Assembly (NCBI RefSeq): GCF_000963705.1
Contig: NZ_LAJY01000024.1
Span: 1-18,857 of the forward strand
Direction of reading: 5' to 3'
DNA: 18,857 nucleotides
Source: Elstera litoralis
GTDB taxonomy: Bacteria > Pseudomonadota > Alphaproteobacteria > Elsterales > Elsteraceae
In this document: positions 7,997 through 15,086 of the stretch, piece by piece
How positions within the stretch are numbered: the first letter of the stretch is position 1
Layout of the letters: every line of letters starts with the position of its first letter
Position numbers and translations under genes: made by a program
Notes under the pieces: model-generated
What the model saw: only the letters and a program-made list of their open reading frames with translations
Databases searched by the model: none
Told to the model about the DNA's origin: nothing

Positions 7997-8596
7997 ATGA
8001 GCCTTTTCGGACTGGGTTTTCCCGATTTGCAGCGGCGCGGTAGCCGCGTGCTGATCCGCCCGCCCCGCCTGAATGATTTCGCCCGCTGGGCCGAACTGCG
8101 GGCGGCGTCCCGCGCCTTTCTCGAACCCTGGGAGCCGAGCTGGGGGGAGGATGGGCTGTCGCGCCAACGCTTCCGCGCCCGGCTGACCGAACAGGGGCTG
8201 GCGTGGCGCGATGATCGCGGCTATGCGTTTTTCATCTTTGCGCTGGCCGATCACGGCCCAACAGGTGAGGGCGCGCTGGTGGGGGGGATCACCCTATCGG
8301 CGGTCCGGCGCGGTGTGGCGCAAATGGCCTCGGTCGGCTATTGGACCGGCGAGCCCTTCGCCCGCAAAGGCTATATGCGCGACGCCTTGCGCCTCGTGCT
8401 GGAGTTCGCGGCCAAAGACATCGAGTTGCACCGCGTCGAAGCCGCCTGCCTGCCGCGCAATCTCCCCAGCCGCGAGCTGCTGCTCACCTCGGGTTTTGTC
8501 GAAGAGGGGTTCGCGCAGCGCTATTTGAAGATCAATGGCGTCTGGGAGGATCATTGCCTGTTTGGGAAGATCGTTGGCGAGCCGGTGATGCCCTAA
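7997..8596 (+). CDS. GNAT N-acetyltransferase, RimJ-like
   Basis: Acetyl-CoA-dependent N-acetyltransferase of the RimJ/RimL group, 199 aa. The N-terminal half has RGSRVLIRPPRLNDFARWAELR. The acetyl-CoA binding region is SVGYWTGEPFARKGYMRDALRLVLEFA, with ELHRVEAACLPRNLPSRELLLTSGF after it, followed by YLKINGVWEDHCLF, all characteristic. RimJ acetylates ribosomal protein S5; whether this paralog does so or has another target cannot be told from sequence. I chose ATG 7997 because the peptide before it is basic, unlike the family, and because GGGCGGGC lies just upstream. The gene follows the M16 protease in the same direction. Its last four bases overlap the 3' end of the convergent DUF1272 gene. 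Confidence 0.92.
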   Translation: MSLFGLGFPDLQRRGSRVLIRPPRLNDFARWAELRAASRAFLEPWEPSWGEDGLSRQRFRARLTEQGLAWRDDRGYAFFIFALADHGPTGEGALVGGITLSAVRRGVAQMASVGYWTGEPFARKGYMRDALRLVLEFAAKDIELHRVEAACLPRNLPSRELLLTSGFVEEGFAQRYLKINGVWEDHCLFGKIVGEPVMP

Positions 8597-8840
8597 GCTA
8601 AACGCTCCCCGCACGGTGCAGCGCGCAACACCCGCTCGGTCGAGGCTGGATGCTTCAGCAGTTTCTCGGGCGGGCGGACCGGGCGTGTCACCAGATTGCC
8701 GCCGCAGTTGGGGCAGACGCCTGAAAACCCCCCTCGGCGCACGCTCGGCAAAAGGTGCATTCATAGGTACAGATCAGCGCATCGGCCTCGGGCGGCAAAT
8801 CGCGGTCGCAGCATTCGCAGTTGGGGCGCAGGGCCAGCAT
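8593..8840 (-). pseudogene. DUF1272 domain protein, one-base frameshift
   Basis: A small cysteine-rich, presumably zinc-binding protein. From ATG at 8840 the reading runs MLALRPNCECCDRDLPPEAD and on through the C-x3-C-x2-C-x2-C cluster (Cys24, 28, 31, 34). At the six-C run 8728-8733 (GGGGGG on the coding strand) the frame breaks. Adding one G restores EGGFSGVCPNCGGNLVTRPVRPP and an 82-aa product ending at TAG 8593-8595, which is exactly the DUF1272 pattern with nine cysteines. GAGGAAG ahead of the ATG is a good ribosome binding site. The function of DUF1272 is unknown. The missing base is in a homopolymer, so the gene may be intact in the organism. It is convergent with the GNAT gene. Confidence 0.85.
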
Positions 8841-8938
8841 GGGTGCACTTCCTCGGGCGGTTGACGTGCCCCCAGCATGGCGGCGCGGATTTCTGGCGTA
8901 AATGACAAGATGCCGCGATTTTCCGCCAAACGCCCGTT

Positions 8939-9932
8939 CTACAGCATCCCCTCGAACACCCGATCCGGCGGGCGGTGGCCGTCGGTGAAGGTTTTGATGT
9001 TGATGATGACGCGCTCGCCCATATCGACGCGTCCTTCCAAGGTGGCCGAGGCCATATGGGGCAGCAGCACGGCGGTTTTGGCGCGCAGCAGCTTGGGGTT
9101 GATATTGGGCTCGCGCTCATAGACATCGAGCCCCGCGCCGCCGATATCGCCCGCCAGCAGCAGATCGGCCAGGGTCTTTTCGTCGATGAGTTCGCCGCGC
9201 GCAGTATTAATAACGATGGCGTGTTTTTGAATGAGCTTCAGCCGCCGCGCCGAGAGAATATGGTAGGTCGCGGGCGTATGCGGGCAGTTGACCGAGACAA
9301 TATCCATGCGCGCCAGCATCTGGTCGAGGCTTTCCCAATAGGTCGCCTCCAACTCGCCCTCAAGGTCCGCCGCCACCCGGTGCCGGTTGTGGTAATGCAC
9401 CGAGAGGCCGAAGCCGCGCGCGCGCCGGGCAAGGGCGGTGCCGATGCGGCCCATGCCGACAATGCCAAGGCGCTTACCGTGAATCCGCCGCCCCAGCATC
9501 CAGTTTGGCGACCAGCCGTGCCATTCACCGTCGCGCAACACCCGCTCGCCTTCGGTAATGCGGCGGCAGACAGCAAGGATGAGGGCCATCGCCATATCGG
9601 CAGTATCCTCGGCCAAAAACGCCCGGCGTATTCGTAACCGTGATGCCTTTTTCCTTCGCGGCCTTCAGGTCGATATGATCGACGCCCGCGCCGAAGCTGG
9701 CGATCAGCTTCAGGTTCGGCCCGGCTTCGGCCAGCAAGGCTTCGTCGATGCGGTCGGTCACGGTCGGCACTAGCACGTCGGCGGTGCGCACGGCCTCGGT
9801 GAGCTGCTCCACGGTCAACGGCAGATCATCCAGGTTGAGCCGCGTGTCGAACAGCTCCATCATCCGGGTTTCGATCACGTCAGGCAGTTTGCGCGTGACG
9901 ACAACGATGGGTTTCTTTCGGTTTGTCGGCAT
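8939..9932 (-). pseudogene. D-2-hydroxyacid dehydrogenase (glyoxylate/hydroxypyruvate reductase-like), one-base frameshift
   Basis: NAD(P)-dependent D-isomer 2-hydroxyacid dehydrogenase, of the type reducing glyoxylate or hydroxypyruvate. The N-terminal part (9932 down to ~9620) has LIASFGAGVDHIDLKAAKEKG and TNTPGV. The C-terminal part has EDTADMAMALILA, the Rossmann motif GIVGMGRIGTALARRARGFG, the catalytic-Arg region INTARGELIDE, GLDVYEREP, and the catalytic-His region LLPHMASAT. The two parts are in different frames. Removing one A from the AAAAA run at 9615-9619 joins them as TPGVLAEDTADMAM and gives 330 aa, the normal family length. AGGGGGGAG upstream of ATG 9932 is a strong ribosome binding site. 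Everything else is intact, so a sequencing indel or a very recent mutation is likely. Confidence 0.9.
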
Positions 9933-10068
9933 GCGGGCTCCCCCCCTAGAGGCAATCGATCATTTGTTTGGGCAGGGCGATAAAAGGCCCTGGGTTCAGC
10001 AAGGTCAATCTTGAAATCGCACCGCGCGGGTGCCAATGGTTCTGCCATGAAAAAAGTTTTTTGCGGCA

Positions 10069-10569
10069 ATGCGATATCATCGATCCCTTTTGGCCCTCGC
10101 GGCCAGCGTGCTTTTGGCCCCGAGCGCCGGTTTGGCCCAGGGCACCGATACGTCGTTGCCGATCCCCCGCTTCGTCTCGCTGCGCTCCGACGAGGTGAAT
10201 CTGCGCTTCGGCCCCGGCCAGCAATATCCCATCGAATGGGTGCTGAACCGCGCCAGCATGCCGGTGGAAATCACCCAAGAATATGAAACCTGGCGCAAAA
10301 TCCGCGCGGTGGACGGCACCGAAGGCTGGGTGCATCAGCGCATGGTGGCGGGCAAGCGCACCGCCATCGTCATCGGCACCGAGCCGCAGATTCTCCGCCG
10401 CCGCCCGGAAGCCAATGGCCCCGCCGTGGCGCGGCTGGAGCCGGGGGTGATCGGCGATCTGAAAGAGTGCAAAGGCGATTGGTGCCGCCTGGAACTCCCC
10501 AAAGTGCGCGGCTGGCTGCGCCGGGCGGAGATTTGGGGCGTGTATCCGAAAGAGAATTTCGAGAATTAG
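10069..10569 (+). CDS. Secreted SH3-like domain protein
   Basis: A 166-aa exported protein. Residues 1-23 form a signal peptide (RYHRSLLALAASVLLAPSAGLA, cleavage probably before QGTDT). The mature part has two bacterial SH3-like repeats: about 35-95 (SLRSDEVNLRFGPGQQYPIEWVL through GTEGWVHQRMV) and about 100-158 (ILRRRPEANGPAVARLEPGVIGDL through GWLRRAEIWGVYP). This is the alphaproteobacterial SH3-type protein group (COG3807-like). Such domains are thought to bind peptidoglycan or other periplasmic partners; the actual ligand is unknown. No good ribosome binding site precedes ATG 10069. An ATG-AAA-AAA at 10047 lies in another frame. The gene is divergent from the dehydrogenase and convergent with the small lipoprotein gene. 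Confidence 0.9.
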   Translation: MRYHRSLLALAASVLLAPSAGLAQGTDTSLPIPRFVSLRSDEVNLRFGPGQQYPIEWVLNRASMPVEITQEYETWRKIRAVDGTEGWVHQRMVAGKRTAIVIGTEPQILRRRPEANGPAVARLEPGVIGDLKECKGDWCRLELPKVRGWLRRAEIWGVYPKENFEN

Positions 10570-10581
10570 CGGTCGCGCTAA
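10566..10581. terminator. Small palindrome spanning two convergent stop codons
   Basis: TTAGCG (10566-10571), loop GTCG, CGCTAA (10576-10581): a perfect 6-bp stem. It contains the TAG stop of the SH3 gene (10567-10569) on one strand and the TAG stop of the lipoprotein gene (10580-10578) on the other. It has no T-tract on either side, so it is at best a weak bidirectional terminator. Confidence 0.35.
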
Positions 10582-10823
10582 GGCTTCGATTCCGGCGGCG
10601 GGTCGATGAGGGCAAAGCCCTTCGCCTGATACTCTTTGATGCAGGTCCAGACGTCGTCTTGCGCGCTTTTGGGATACTCGCCCCGCCACTGTGAGCAACT
10701 CCGAACCTCCCCCGTATTCGGGTGCCTCAGGCGATAGGCTTGGGTGAAATCGCACCCCGAAAGCGCGGTCACGGATAGGATCGAGACAAGATAAGGAAGC
10801 CGGAGGCGCATAATATCGGTCAT
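10578..10823 (-). CDS. Small hypothetical lipoprotein
   Basis: An 81-aa protein with a lipoprotein signal: a basic N-terminus, the hydrophobic core LPYLVSILSVTA and the lipobox LSGC (Cys24). The mature ~57 residues contain YRLRHPNTGEVRSC and, 18 residues later, a second Cys in VWTCIKEYQAKGF (Cys43 and Cys61). This pattern resembles a widespread group of short proteobacterial lipoproteins with an L-[RK]-x-P-x-TGE motif and a Cys pair. I know of no assigned function. GAGGAG lies 9 bases before ATG 10823. The gene is downstream of the methyltransferase gene on the same strand with a 27-base gap, so it could be the last gene of the radical SAM-ubiA-methyltransferase set. Confidence 0.8.
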   Translation of the reverse strand: MTDIMRLRLPYLVSILSVTALSGCDFTQAYRLRHPNTGEVRSCSQWRGEYPKSAQDDVWTCIKEYQAKGFALIDPPPESKP

Positions 10824-10850
10824 CGTCCGATTCTCCTCGCGGAACTAAGT

Positions 10851-11501
10851 TTATGTCAGCGCGTAGATCACGGTCTCGCGCGTCTCCCGGTCTTCGAGGT
10901 CCAGCACCGTTGGGATCGTATAACGGGCAAGCTCAATCAGGCCGGTCTTGGGAACATAGGCCCGGCCTGGGTCGGCCAGGAGCACCGGCACGCCCCGCGC
11001 CGCCACAATCCGACCCCAGGCGATGGCTTTTTCCGCCAGGGGTTTTTCATAGCACATATCGCCGACCAGCAGCAGATCGATGCTCTCGGGCGGCGGGCTC
11101 GCCAGCAGGTCGGTGCTCAGCGCGCGCACCTGCGGCAGGCCATTGGCTTCGGCGTTCAGAGTGATGGCGGTGCAGGCGTAGACATCGATATCGGCGGCCA
11201 GTACCGAGACCGCGCCCGCCTTGGCGGCGGCGAGGGAGGTGATGCCGCAGCCCGCGCCCAAATCGAGCACGCGCTTGCCTGCGGCCAAGTCGGGGTTATC
11301 GAGCAGATAGCGCGCCAGCGCCTGCCCCCCCGGCCACGCAAAAGCCCAATAGGGCGGCGGCAGGTTCGATTGCTGCAACTCGGCCTCGGTCGCCTGCCAC
11401 AGCGGCAGGGCCTCGTCGGCGAGATGAAGAAGCAGTTCGGGAACGGCGCTCGGCGGTTTCAGCGCCGTTTGGGCGCGGATGAAGGTGAGCGCGTCAGCCA
11501 A
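10851..11501 (-). CDS. Class I SAM-dependent protein methyltransferase, ETF-beta lysine methyltransferase-like
   Basis: A seven-beta-strand S-adenosylmethionine methyltransferase of about 216 aa. Visible motifs, numbered from TTG 11501, are PPYWAFAWPGGQALARYLL (49-67), motif I VLDLGAGCGITSLAAAKAGA (around 79-98), the acidic loop AADIDVYA, and a DxxY-type post-motif GDMCYE (around 147-152). This combination matches the METTL20/ETFBKMT group, which trimethylates lysines of the electron transfer flavoprotein beta subunit and has bacterial members in alphaproteobacteria. That assignment is inferred from motifs; another small protein target is possible. No ATG is available. TTG 11501 has GGGGGA 7 bases upstream, while TTG 11516 (221 aa) has no ribosome binding site. 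The start overlaps the ubiA stop, indicating translational coupling. Confidence 0.85.
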   Translation of the reverse strand: MADALTFIRAQTALKPPSAVPELLLHLADEALPLWQATEAELQQSNLPPPYWAFAWPGGQALARYLLDNPDLAAGKRVLDLGAGCGITSLAAAKAGAVSVLAADIDVYACTAITLNAEANGLPQVRALSTDLLASPPPESIDLLLVGDMCYEKPLAEKAIAWGRIVAARGVPVLLADPGRAYVPKTGLIELARYTIPTVLDLEDRETRETVIYALT

Positions 11502-12399
11502 ACAAGAATCCCCCAAGAAACAAAGGTATCAGCACCAGCCAGCCGACAAAGCGGTTGGCGCGGAACAGCAGCAGGCATTGATCGGGCTCGTCGATGCGCA
11601 GCCAGACCAACTGCCAAAGGAAGTGCGCCCCGGCGAACAGGGCGACGCTCAGCGCGAGCCCCCAGCCCCACCCGGCGGCCAGAATCGCCGCCGCCAGCAG
11701 GGCCACGGTTCCCGCGTAGAAAAAGCTCAACCAACGCCCGGTTGCTGCGCCGAAGCGCAGCGCGGTGGATTTCACGCCGATGCGCGCGTCGTCGTCCTTA
11801 TCCTGATGGGCGTAGATCGTATCGTAGCCGAGCGTCCACAGAATCCCCGCGCCATAGAGCAGCAGGGCGGGCAGATCGAGGGTGCCGCGCACGGCGGTCC
11901 AGCCCATCAAAGCCCCCCAGTTGAAGGCGAGCCCCAGCACGAACTGCGGCCAATGGGTAACGCGCTTCATCAGCGGATAGACGGCGATCAGCAGCGTCGA
12001 GGCCAGCCCCAGGGCGATGGCGGTCTTGTTCAGCGCCAGCAGCACGGCGAGACCGATAAAACATTGCGCCGCGAGAAAAATACCCGCCTGCATCATCGAG
12101 ACTTCGCCCGAGGCGAGCGGGCGCAGGGCGGTGCGGGCGACTTGCCGGTCGAACTCCCGGTCCATCATATCATTGACGGTGCAGCCCGCGCCGCGCATGG
12201 CGAGCGCCCCAATGGCGAACAGCAGGTACAGCCAAAGATTCTGCGAACCCGCCAGCGCGAGGCCCCACCAGCACGGGAACAGCAACAGCCAGGTGCCAAT
12301 CGGTCGGTCGAGCCGCGCCAGCTTGGCATAGGGCCGCCAGGGCGCTGGCAAGAGGGCAATCAGGCCGGTTTCCTGAATATCGCTGCGGGTCGTGTTCAT
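11494..12399 (-). CDS. ubiA: 4-hydroxybenzoate octaprenyltransferase
   Basis: Polytopic membrane prenyltransferase that attaches the polyprenyl chain to 4-hydroxybenzoate in ubiquinone synthesis. With the start at ATG 12399 it is 301 aa. The first Asp-rich motif is GCTVNDMMDREFD (N76, D77, D80, D84) and the second is GYDTIYAHQDKDDD (D193, D200 and following). LARLDRPIGTWLLLFPCWWG at the N-terminus and RTALRPLASGEVS are further family signatures. Eight or nine hydrophobic helices are visible. Starts at GTG 12417 and ATG 12408 are also open; I chose 12399 because it gives the usual short M-x-T-R-S-D-I N-terminus. It lies between the radical SAM gene (24-base gap) and the methyltransferase gene (8-base overlap). 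The enzyme supplies quinone to the respiratory chain whose terminal oxidase is encoded at the left of the window. Confidence 0.95.
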   Translation of the reverse strand: MNTTRSDIQETGLIALLPAPWRPYAKLARLDRPIGTWLLLFPCWWGLALAGSQNLWLYLLFAIGALAMRGAGCTVNDMMDREFDRQVARTALRPLASGEVSMMQAGIFLAAQCFIGLAVLLALNKTAIALGLASTLLIAVYPLMKRVTHWPQFVLGLAFNWGALMGWTAVRGTLDLPALLLYGAGILWTLGYDTIYAHQDKDDDARIGVKSTALRFGAATGRWLSFFYAGTVALLAAAILAAGWGWGLALSVALFAGAHFLWQLVWLRIDEPDQCLLLFRANRFVGWLVLIPLFLGGFLFG

Positions 12400-12423
12400 G
12401 GGCGGCATGATTGGCACAGCGTC

Positions 12424-13518
12424 TCAAGAAAACAAGGTGAATTGATCGCCAAGGGTCGGCGGCGGTGCAAAGCGCGTGCAATCGAGTTCCCACGCCGGGG
12501 CGGCGAGACCGTAGCGCGTGCGGGCGAGGCGCAAACGCTGGCCGATCATGTCCGCAACCGGCCCGGTGCCGCGAAAGCGCTCGCCGGGTTTCGCCTTATA
12601 GAGTTGCCCTTCGCGGCATTGGCGAATCAGCGACAGCACCCTTTCGGCCCGCTGCGGGCGATGTTCACGCAACCAGGCCTCCATGAGCGGGGCGACCTCC
12701 ATCGGCAAGCGAATGAGAATGGCACTGGCGGTGCGCGCCCCGGCCTGCGCGGCTGCCTCTAGGATCGCCTCCAACTCGTGATCGTTAAGGCCGGGGATCA
12801 TCGGCGAGGCGAAGACGGCGACGGGAACCCCGGCGTCCGAGAGCTGCCGGATCGCTTCGATCCGGCGGGCGGGGGTGGGGGCGCGTGGCTCGAGCAGACG
12901 GGCAAGGTCGCGGTCGAGCGTCGTGACGGAAATGGCAACCCGAACGAGATTCTGCGCCGCCATCGGGGCGAGAATATCCAAATCGCGGGTAATGAGCGCC
13001 GCCTTGGTGGTGATGCCGACCGGGTGCTGAAAGTCGCGCAGCACTTCCAGCACCTGCCGCATGAGGCCGAGGCTGCGTTCAATCGGCTGATAGGGATCGG
13101 TATTGGTGCCAATGGCGAGCGGCGCGACCTTATAACTCTTCTTCCGCAGGGCTTCGGTCAGCAGGCGCGGCGCATCGGGCTTAGCGATCAGCTTGGTTTC
13201 GAAATCCAGCCCCGGCGCGAGGCCCCAATAGGCGTGAGTCGGGCGGGCGAAACAATAGGCGCAGCCGTGCTCGCAACCGCGATAAATGTTAAGCGACTGG
13301 CGGAACGGCAAATCCAGCGCGGTTTGCTGGACGATGATGCTCTTGCTGGTATCGAAGCTTACCTCGGTGCGCGGCGGCGGCTGTTCCTCCTGGCTCCAGC
13401 CATCGTCGAGGGCGACGCGGGACAGAAGTTCATAGCGATTATCCGACGCCCCTATCGCGCCCCGGCCTTTCAGCACGGGGGCGGGCAGTTGGATATCGGT
13501 GAAGGCGGGCGAGGGCAT
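12424..13518 (-). CDS. Radical SAM protein, PA0069 family (SPL-like)
   Basis: A 364-aa radical SAM protein related to spore photoproduct lyase (COG1533; PA0069-type subfamily). The [4Fe-4S] cluster motif CxxxCxxC is at Cys82, Cys86 and Cys89 in NIYRGCEHGCAYCFARPTH. SFDTSKSIIVQQ precedes it, and the barrel strands KLIAKPDAP, LAIGTNTDPYQPIE, VGITTKAALITRDLDIL and VRVAISVTTLD follow in the usual order. The C-terminus has YKAKPGERFRGTGPVADMI. The subfamily has no experimentally settled reaction that I know of; photolesion repair is only a family-based guess. No upstream in-frame start exists before ATG 13518, and a TATAGT box ends 7 bases before it. It is the first gene of a tight minus-strand set with ubiA and a methyltransferase. 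Confidence 0.93.
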   Translation of the reverse strand: MPSPAFTDIQLPAPVLKGRGAIGASDNRYELLSRVALDDGWSQEEQPPPRTEVSFDTSKSIIVQQTALDLPFRQSLNIYRGCEHGCAYCFARPTHAYWGLAPGLDFETKLIAKPDAPRLLTEALRKKSYKVAPLAIGTNTDPYQPIERSLGLMRQVLEVLRDFQHPVGITTKAALITRDLDILAPMAAQNLVRVAISVTTLDRDLARLLEPRAPTPARRIEAIRQLSDAGVPVAVFASPMIPGLNDHELEAILEAAAQAGARTASAILIRLPMEVAPLMEAWLREHRPQRAERVLSLIRQCREGQLYKAKPGERFRGTGPVADMIGQRLRLARTRYGLAAPAWELDCTRFAPPPTLGDQFTLFS

Positions 13519-13525
13519 GCCCGCG

Positions 13526-13531
13526 ACTATA
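13526..13531 (-). promoter_or_regulatory. Possible -10 box for a leaderless radical SAM transcript
   Basis: On the minus strand TATAGT lies 7 bases upstream of the radical SAM ATG, within a locally AT-rich stretch (13530-13570). A weak TTTATT sits about 17 bases further upstream as a possible -35. A start at the usual distance would fall on or next to the A of ATG, leaving no room for a ribosome binding site, and none is seen. Confidence 0.4.
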
Positions 13532-13603
13532 ATGAAAGCTTAAGAACAAATAAAGAACATTTATATTTCGAGCAGGCCTTGATGTCGATTGCGGCGCAAC
13601 AGG

Positions 13604-13963
13604 CTAGGAATGCCCGGCAAGGGGATCGTCCCCGAAGCGGTTTGGTCCCGTCGTGCCTTTGGTAACGTTGAGTACGATCAGAACGATCCAACCGATGATC
13701 GGCACAAGCCAGAGCAGCCACCACCAGCCAGATTTATCAATATCATGCATGCGGCGAAAAAAAACGGCGAAGCTGGGGAAGAATAATCCCAAGCTAACAA
13801 GCCCAGAGAAGACGCCGCTCATCGACTCGGGTTCAAATAGAGAGGCGGCAACCGAGGCAACAATCGAGAAAAGTGTGAAATACCAATATTCAGAACGCGA
13901 CGCCCGGCCTTGGAAATCGAAGAATTTTCGCAGGCAGGTCTGGACTGACTCTTGAAAATTCAT
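13604..13963 (-). CDS. DUF805 family membrane protein
   Basis: A small inner-membrane protein of 119 aa with the DUF805 layout. The N-terminal MNFQESVQTCLRKFFDFQGRASRSEYW contains the hallmark GRASRSEYW motif, followed by helices LFSIVASVAASLF and VFSGLVSLGLFFPSFAVFFRRMHDIDKSGWWWLLWLVPIIGWIVLIVLNV, with the conserved RRxHDxxxSGWW. It ends with a short tail KGTTGPNRFGDDP, also typical. Function is unknown; related YhaH-type proteins are uncharacterised inner-membrane proteins. ATG 13963 was chosen over 13978 because family members begin with MNF-x-E. The local sequence is more AT-rich than the surrounding genes. It stands alone, 85 bases upstream of the radical SAM gene on the same strand. Confidence 0.92.
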   Translation of the reverse strand: MNFQESVQTCLRKFFDFQGRASRSEYWYFTLFSIVASVAASLFEPESMSGVFSGLVSLGLFFPSFAVFFRRMHDIDKSGWWWLLWLVPIIGWIVLIVLNVTKGTTGPNRFGDDPLAGHS

Positions 13964-14236
13964 AACGAGGAGCCCCATACGGTTAAAGGATTAAACCTAT
14001 GGATGCAAAAAATGTCGAGCTTCGGCAAATGAGTCAATCCTGAGAAAAATACCAGGAAGAACTATCGAGGCTTAGAGAAATAGGCGCGACATAGACCTGG
14101 ACAAGGGCTGGAAAACTATATTTTTAACCGCGCCGATTTTCGCCGAAACGCTGCATCTGGGGGGCAGGCTCGCGCCTAAAGAGGGCGTAAGACGTCTCGG
14201 TTCTTTTTCAATTTCCTAAATCTAAGGATGCAACAC
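13964..14236. other. Divergent intergenic region between DUF805 and DUF4394 genes
   Basis: About 270 bases, more AT-rich than the surroundings, presumably carrying promoters for both divergent genes. On the minus strand a TTGACT (14037-14032) could be a -35 for DUF805, but no good -10 follows at 17 bases. On the plus strand TATATT near 14116 is a -10-like box without a clear partner. One 14-codon ORF (ATG near 14000) has no visible merit. I see no RNA gene. Confidence 0.35.
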
Positions 14237-14995
14237 ATGACACGCTTTGCGAGCCTCGCGCTGGCGGGATTGATGATGACTGCCGTACCGGCTTCGGCGC
14301 AAACGGCGGCTTCCTGGGTGGGGCTGTTGCCGGGCAATATGCTGGTCGCAATCGACGGGCAAACGGCCCGCGTCGGCAAACCGATGGCGATTAAGGGCGT
14401 CGACGGCACAATCGTTGGGATCGACGTGCGCCCGGCCAATGGCAAGCTCTATGCCCTCACCCTCAGCGGCGGGCTCTATACGCTCGATCCGAAAACGGGC
14501 ATGGCGACGCTGGCGAGCCAGCTCAGTCAAGGGGTGAATACCGGCTTGAACCCCGTCGTCGATTTCAACCCGGTCGCCGACCGGCTGCGCGTGCTCGGCG
14601 TCGATGGCGCGAGCTATCGTATCAATGTCGATAGCGGTATGGTCACGGTCGATGGCACGCTGAAATATGATCCCGCCGATGCCGCCGCCGGGAAAGCGCC
14701 GATGGTGCAGGCCGGGGCCTATAGCAATTCTTTCGCTGGAACCAAGGAAACCGGGCTCTATGATATCGATAGCGCGCTCGGCACCTTCCTGGTGCAGGCC
14801 CCGCCCAACGACGGGATTCTGAAAACACGCGGGGCTTTAGGCGTGAAACTCAGCGCGCCCATCGCCTTCGACATCGTCGCCGACGGTACGGGCGGCAACC
14901 TTGGGTATCTCGTGTTGGGTAAAAGCCTCTATACGGTCGATATCGCCACGGGCAAGACGACGAAAAAAGTCCGATCTGAAAGGCCTCTCCGGTAG
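14237..14995 (+). CDS. Secreted DUF4394 domain protein, frameshifted near its C-terminus
   Basis: An exported protein with a signal peptide at 1-22 (TRFASLALAGLMMTAVPASAQ). It is followed by a repeat-like beta structure: IVGIDVRPANGKLYALTLSGGLYTLDPKTG, then VVDFNPVADRLRVLGVDGASYRINVDSG, then YSNSFAGTKETGLYDIDSALG and LGYLVLGKSLYTVDIATGK. This is the DUF4394 pattern of unknown function, probably propeller-like. ATG 14237 is chosen over 14228 because AAGGA lies 8 bases before it. As read the protein ends at 14995 after a foreign-looking tail. Removing one A from the six-A run 14963-14968 extends it in the family frame as LKGLSGSLRDIAALPKM to TAA 15027-15029 (263 aa). A homopolymer indel is therefore likely. 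A hairpin terminator begins just after that second stop. Confidence 0.88.
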   Translation: MTRFASLALAGLMMTAVPASAQTAASWVGLLPGNMLVAIDGQTARVGKPMAIKGVDGTIVGIDVRPANGKLYALTLSGGLYTLDPKTGMATLASQLSQGVNTGLNPVVDFNPVADRLRVLGVDGASYRINVDSGMVTVDGTLKYDPADAAAGKAPMVQAGAYSNSFAGTKETGLYDIDSALGTFLVQAPPNDGILKTRGALGVKLSAPIAFDIVADGTGGNLGYLVLGKSLYTVDIATGKTTKKVRSERPLR

Positions 14996-15037
14996 CCTGC
15001 GCGATATTGCGGCTTTGCCGAAGATGTAAGGCGGGTT

Positions 15038-15062
15038 CCGAGAGGGCCTTTCGCCCTCTCGG
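15038..15062. terminator. Hairpin between convergent DUF4394 and SDR genes
   Basis: A perfect 10-bp stem CCGAGAGGGC/GCCCTCTCGG (15038-15047 with 15053-15062) with a 5-base loop. It sits 9 bases after the corrected DUF4394 stop codon and 25 bases from the SDR stop. There is no strong T-tract on either strand, so it may act as a bidirectional or Rho-assisted terminator. Confidence 0.65.
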
Positions 15063-15086
15063 GCTCTCCCAACCAGGGCCAACGGC

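Noticed and set aside
10047..10080. Alternative start ATG-AAA-AAA for the SH3 protein, joined by removing one base in the A or T run
   Set aside because: It would give a plausible longer signal peptide, but ATG 10069 already gives a complete signal peptide, so no correction is needed.
11479..12762. 427-codon plus-strand open frame across ubiA and the radical SAM gene
   Set aside because: It spans two certain minus-strand genes and has the Gln, Arg and Gly bias of a shadow frame.
14000..14044. 14-codon ORF in the DUF805-DUF4394 gap
   Set aside because: Too short, with no ribosome binding site and no coding signature.
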